Source of the DNA: Microbacteriaceae bacterium
GTDB taxonomy: Bacteria; Actinomycetota; Actinomycetes; Actinomycetales; Microbacteriaceae
Assembly: GCA_009780695.1 (NCBI GenBank)
Contig: WQZN01000001.1
Location: 310,001 to 374,000 of the forward strand
Length of the DNA stretch: 64,000 nt
Direction: 5' to 3'
Shown here: one piece after another, positions 61,006 to 64,000 of the stretch
How positions within the stretch are numbered: position 1 is the stretch's first letter
How the letters are laid out: every line of letters starts with the position of its first letter
The notes under the pieces: generated by a model
Databases searched by the model: none
What the model was told of the DNA's origin: nothing
Seen by the model: the letters and a program-made list of their open reading frames with translations, nothing else
Position numbers and translations under genes: made by a program

Positions 61006-62364
61006 TCAGTACGACGGCTGGATCGCCGCGATCGCCTTGAGCCCCGCGTTCGTCAGCGCACCCTTCGCGGCGTTGCAGCCGGCCTCGTGCGGCAGCACCT
61101 GCGCGAGCTGGCTCGCCGACCACGGCAGCGAGATGTTCGGTGCCTTCTGCCCGGCACGTGCGGGGGCCTTCGACCCGATCGACGCGAGCTGCAGGGCCGC
61201 AAGCCGCGCGAAGTTCGCCCCGGGGCCCGAGTCGTTGACCATGATCACCACGGTCAGCCCTGAGGCGGGGTCGCTGTAGGCGGCGGTCAGCGTGCCGGGC
61301 ACGGCACTCGCATGGCCGATGAGCGGGCCCATCTTCTCGACGCCGAGCCCGTAGCCGGCCCATGACGGCATCGAGGCCGACATCGGCGCGGCCTTCTGCT
61401 GCTCCGCCGCGTCGGTCTTCGAGCGCAGCAGGGTTCCGGCGGCGACCGCATGCGCGAGCGACGCCGTGTCGTCGAGGTTGCTCACGATGCCGCCCGCCTG
61501 CTGCAGGGCCGACGGCGACAGCCTGCTCTCGTCGTCCGTGACCTTGCAGTCGAGCGCGCCCGTCACGACATTGCGATCGGGTGCATAGGTCGACATGGTG
61601 GGTGACGGCAGCTTGCCCGAGCTCGGGTAGGTGGTGGTGTCGGCGATGCCGAGCGGCGCGGTCACATAGGTCGCGTACAGCTGCGACCAGCTCGTGTTCG
61701 TGGCCGCCTGCAGCGCCATGCCCAGCAGCACGAAGCCCGCGTTCGAGTACTCCCACTTCGCCGCGGCGCTCGTGGCGCCCGACGACCCCATCGCGCTGTT
61801 CACGAGCTCGAGCGCCTCCCACGGGCGCGTCGGGTTGGTGACCAGCTGCGGCGTGAGCGAGGCCCAGTAGTCGCCGAGCCCCGACGTGTTGCGGCAGAGG
61901 TCGCCGAGTCGCAGGCCGTTGATGCCGACCATGCGCGGCAGGTACTTCGAGACCTCGTCCTCGAGCCCCACCTTGTGGGCGGCCGCCAGGTCGAGCAGCA
62001 CGGTGCAGCTGAGCGGCTTGGTCAGCGAGCCGATGCGGAACGACGCGTCGGCGACCACCGCGGGGGCGCCCTTCTCATTCGAGACGGTGCCGGTGGCCGT
62101 GGTCCAGGTGCCGGCCCACGGGGCCCAGACGCCCGCGACGCCGCCGGTGGCGCCCGAGAGCTTCACGGCGTTGGCCAGCACGGCCTGCAGCTGCGTGGCC
62201 ACGGCAGCAGGCATCCGCGGGTCGGTGTGCGAACCGATCGCCTCGACGGTGGCGCCGCCACCGGAGCCGGCGCTGCAGGCCGCCAGCAGCACGACGCTCA
62301 CCCCGAGCGCCACCACCGCCAGCCCCCGACGCATTCCACGCCCCACGGCTCCCGCCGTCGCCAT
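61006..62364 (-). CDS. Serine hydrolase lipoprotein (beta-lactamase/D-alanyl-D-alanine carboxypeptidase type)
   Basis: 452 aa from ATG 62364; the ORF continues in frame to 62448 but this start gives a proper lipoprotein signal (lipobox VVLLAACSAGS, C30). Class C-like motifs: S113-x-x-K116 (SLTK) and Y206-x-N208 (YSNAG), then a large substrate lobe. Probably an extracytoplasmic peptidase or esterase working on cell-wall or small substrates. Upstream 62365-62505 shows no distinctive element. Confidence 0.85.
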   Translation of the reverse strand: MATAGAVGRGMRRGLAVVALGVSVVLLAACSAGSGGGATVEAIGSHTDPRMPAAVATQLQAVLANAVKLSGATGGVAGVWAPWAGTWTTATGTVSNEKGAPAVVADASFRIGSLTKPLSCTVLLDLAAAHKVGLEDEVSKYLPRMVGINGLRLGDLCRNTSGLGDYWASLTPQLVTNPTRPWEALELVNSAMGSSGATSAAAKWEYSNAGFVLLGMALQAATNTSWSQLYATYVTAPLGIADTTTYPSSGKLPSPTMSTYAPDRNVVTGALDCKVTDDESRLSPSALQQAGGIVSNLDDTASLAHAVAAGTLLRSKTDAAEQQKAAPMSASMPSWAGYGLGVEKMGPLIGHASAVPGTLTAAYSDPASGLTVVIMVNDSGPGANFARLAALQLASIGSKAPARAGQKAPNISLPWSASQLAQVLPHEAGCNAAKGALTNAGLKAIAAIQPSY

Positions 62365-62505
62365 ACGCACCACCCCTCGTGCCGACCACCCTCGTTCTCG
62401 TGAGTCTATGGGACGGGGAAGTGCGGCTCCCGGGCCGGGTCCGGTCACGTGAACCGATCGTTATACCCGCGTCGGGAACGCGAAGACGACCTGCGCTGCC
62501 GATTG

Positions 62506-63807
62506 CTACGCGTCGGCCGGGGCCACGCGCGGCGCGCGTCCGGCATCCGCCATGAATCGCTCGACGTCCTTGTCGACCCACACGTCGGCGGGCCGCAGCG
62601 GCCGCGTCAGATAGAGCCCCTCGAGCGCGGTGATGCGGCTCAGGGCCACATAGGTCTGGCCCGGGCTGAACGCACGCGACCCCAGGTCGACGATCGCCTG
62701 GTCGTAGGTCTTGCCCTGCGACTTGTGGATCGTCACCGCCCACGCGAGCCGCAGCGGGAACTGCGTGAACTCGGCGACGACGTCCTTCGTCAGCTTCTTC
62801 TGCACGGGGTCGTAGTTGTACTTGTGCCGTTCCCACGTGGTGGGCTCGACCTCATAGGTCACGCCGTCGACCTCGACGTGCACGTTCTCCTTGATGCGGA
62901 TGACGGTGCCGATCGACCCGTTCACCCACCGCACCTCGCCCTGCCCCTGGGTGTCGTTGCGCAGGAACATGACCTGCGCGCCGACCTTGAGCTCGAGCGC
63001 CTCGTCCGCGGGGTAGTTGCGCCCCCCGAAGTCGCCGCTGATCTCGGCCTTCGCAGTCTGCAGGCGCCCCGGCAGCCGCTTGATCCGCGCCTCGTTGATG
63101 CGGTTGACCGCGTCGTTGCGGCTCGCGAGCGTGATCGGCCCGTCGGTCGGGGCGGGGCGCGCGCCGACGTCGTTGAGCCGGTCGGCGATCTGCTTGGTGA
63201 CCATGCCGTGCCGCACGGCGTTGAGCATGTACTTGAACTCCGACTCGTGCTGCCGGTGCACCTCGACGAGCTCGACGATCTTGAGGTCGGCCTCGAGCCA
63301 CACCTTCGCGTCGAAGAACCACAGCGAGCGGTAGGTGTCGGCGAAGTACTGACGTTCCTCGGGGCTGCCCGGCACCGGCGCGAGCTGGTACGGGTCCCCG
63401 AAGAGCACGACCTGCACGCCGCCGAACGGCTGCGCGCGCTTGCGCGCCTGGCGCAGGCTGCGGTCGACGGCATCCATCAGATCGGCATTGACCATCGACA
63501 CCTCGTCGATCACGAGGGTGTCGATCGTGTTGAGCAACTTCTTCAGCTCGTCGGACTGGTCGATCGCGTGATCGGCGATGACGCCGATCGGCAGCCGGAA
63601 CAGCGAGTGGATCGTCTGGCCGCCGACGTTGAGCGCGGCGACGCCCGTGGGCGCACAGATCACGATCTGCTTGTCCGTGTTCCACGCGAGGTGGTTCAGC
63701 AGCGTCGACTTGCCCGTGCCGGCGCGGCCGGTGACGAAGACGTGCTCGCGCGTCTTCTCGATCAGGTCGTAGACGGCCTGTTGTTCACGAGAGAGCTTCT
63801 GAGCCAC
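62506..63807 (-). CDS. Pif1-like DNA helicase
   Basis: 433 aa from GTG 63807. SF1B helicase motifs: I GRAGTGKST (27-35), Ia VICAPTGVAALNVGG, II TLVIDEVSM, III LFGDPYQLAPV, V VTIHKSQGKTYD and VI TYVALSRITALEGL. Shorter than the eukaryotic enzymes and lacking their long N-terminus, as in the bacterial branch. Unwinds DNA 5'-3', useful at G-quadruplexes and replication barriers. The partial ORF beyond reads in the same direction. Confidence 0.9.
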   Translation of the reverse strand: MAQKLSREQQAVYDLIEKTREHVFVTGRAGTGKSTLLNHLAWNTDKQIVICAPTGVAALNVGGQTIHSLFRLPIGVIADHAIDQSDELKKLLNTIDTLVIDEVSMVNADLMDAVDRSLRQARKRAQPFGGVQVVLFGDPYQLAPVPGSPEERQYFADTYRSLWFFDAKVWLEADLKIVELVEVHRQHESEFKYMLNAVRHGMVTKQIADRLNDVGARPAPTDGPITLASRNDAVNRINEARIKRLPGRLQTAKAEISGDFGGRNYPADEALELKVGAQVMFLRNDTQGQGEVRWVNGSIGTVIRIKENVHVEVDGVTYEVEPTTWERHKYNYDPVQKKLTKDVVAEFTQFPLRLAWAVTIHKSQGKTYDQAIVDLGSRAFSPGQTYVALSRITALEGLYLTRPLRPADVWVDKDVERFMADAGRAPRVAPADA

Positions 63808-63871
63808 CGGAACAGATTAGTTCGCGGGATGCCTCACGCCCGGCTCATCCACAGGGCACGGCATGCCGTTC

Positions 63872-64000
63872 TCAGAACCCGCCCGGCCCCTGGTTCCGCA
63901 CCCGCTGATACGTCTTCATCTCGACGAGCTGGTCATTGACGCGACGCTGCTCGTCCTCATCCGGGGCGGGGGAGCGGAACAGCGCGGTCTTGGGCACCTT
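63872..64000 (-). CDS. C-terminal fragment of an unidentified protein (cut by window end)
   Basis: The last 42 codons of a minus-strand gene: KVPKTALFRSPAPDEDEQRR, then VNDQLVEMKTYQRVRNQGPGGF and TGA at 63874-63872. Charged, likely a flexible tail. Too little is present to name a family. Lies upstream of the helicase gene on the same strand, 64 bp from its start. Confidence 0.45.
   Translation of the reverse strand, partial: KVPKTALFRSPAPDEDEQRRVNDQLVEMKTYQRVRNQGPGGF

Overview
This 64 kb window comes from a high-GC actinobacterium, most likely a member of the Microbacteriaceae. The signs are very G/C-rich third codon positions, frequent ATG/GTG/TTG starts overlapping the previous stop (ATGA, GTGA, TTGA), actinobacterial gene families, and a recurrent GGATGCC/GGCATCC word. 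No gene-free stretch exceeds about 300 bases. The longest gaps (7952-8185, 13183-13387, 18548-18756, 30624-30827, 52044-52295) all hold recognisable regulatory or recombination sequence and are annotated below.

Layout. (1) 1-8042, minus strand: a complete high-affinity potassium uptake operon, with an extra 26-residue membrane ORF, then kdpF, kdpA, kdpB, kdpC, the sensor kinase kdpD and the response regulator kdpE (cut by the window start). It is preceded by a cluster of CCTAACGG repeats that looks like the KdpE operator. (2) 8186-12540, minus: a single-chain, asymmetric ABC exporter with its own MarR-type regulator, whose start codon lies in a palindrome. (3) 12681-13182, plus: a DUF385/nitroreductase-like protein and tRNA-Gly(CCC).

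(4) 13139-30819: a 17.7 kb integrative island inserted in the 3' half of tRNA-Gly. It is bounded by a perfect 45-bp direct repeat (attL/attR), with arm-type integrase sites inside both ends. Its base composition is visibly less GC-rich than the flanks. It carries a tyrosine integrase, several unknown genes including two zinc/HTH-like regulators, and a DUF-type two-gene unit. It also carries a serine recombinase with a res-like repeat region. A minus-strand defence operon follows: XRE regulator, single-polypeptide Type ISP restriction-modification enzyme, RloC/PrrC-like AAA ATPase and a membrane protein. A divergent plus-strand operon encodes two paralogous 'SWWLASEL' proteins flanking an HTH-deoxyribonucleotidase fusion. 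The last two operons are the best candidates for an undescribed system.

(5) 30828-44300: chromosomal accessory metabolism. This includes DUF2255, three MFS transporters, GNAT, a hydratase with an internal minisatellite, an O-acetylhomoserine sulfhydrylase next to a flavin monooxygenase (sulfur), a SIS-domain protein, YciI, an orphan Phd antitoxin, an extended SDR, deoC, an HxlR regulator and YceI. (6) 44368-53444: an alpha-1,6-glucan (dextran/isomalto-oligosaccharide) locus with a solute-binding lipoprotein, two ABC permeases, GH15, GH66, a Gfo/Idh dehydrogenase, ThuA and a divergent ROK repressor with AT-rich operators. Both glycosidases lack signal peptides, so imported oligosaccharides would be cut in the cytoplasm. 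(7) 53474-64000: TetR, SDR, a MarR-MFS pair, an Ada-AlkA DNA repair fusion, a secreted cutinase-like esterase, DinB, a beta-lactamase-fold lipoprotein, a Pif1-like helicase and a truncated ORF. Two copies of an 18-bp intergenic inverted-repeat element lie in this last section.
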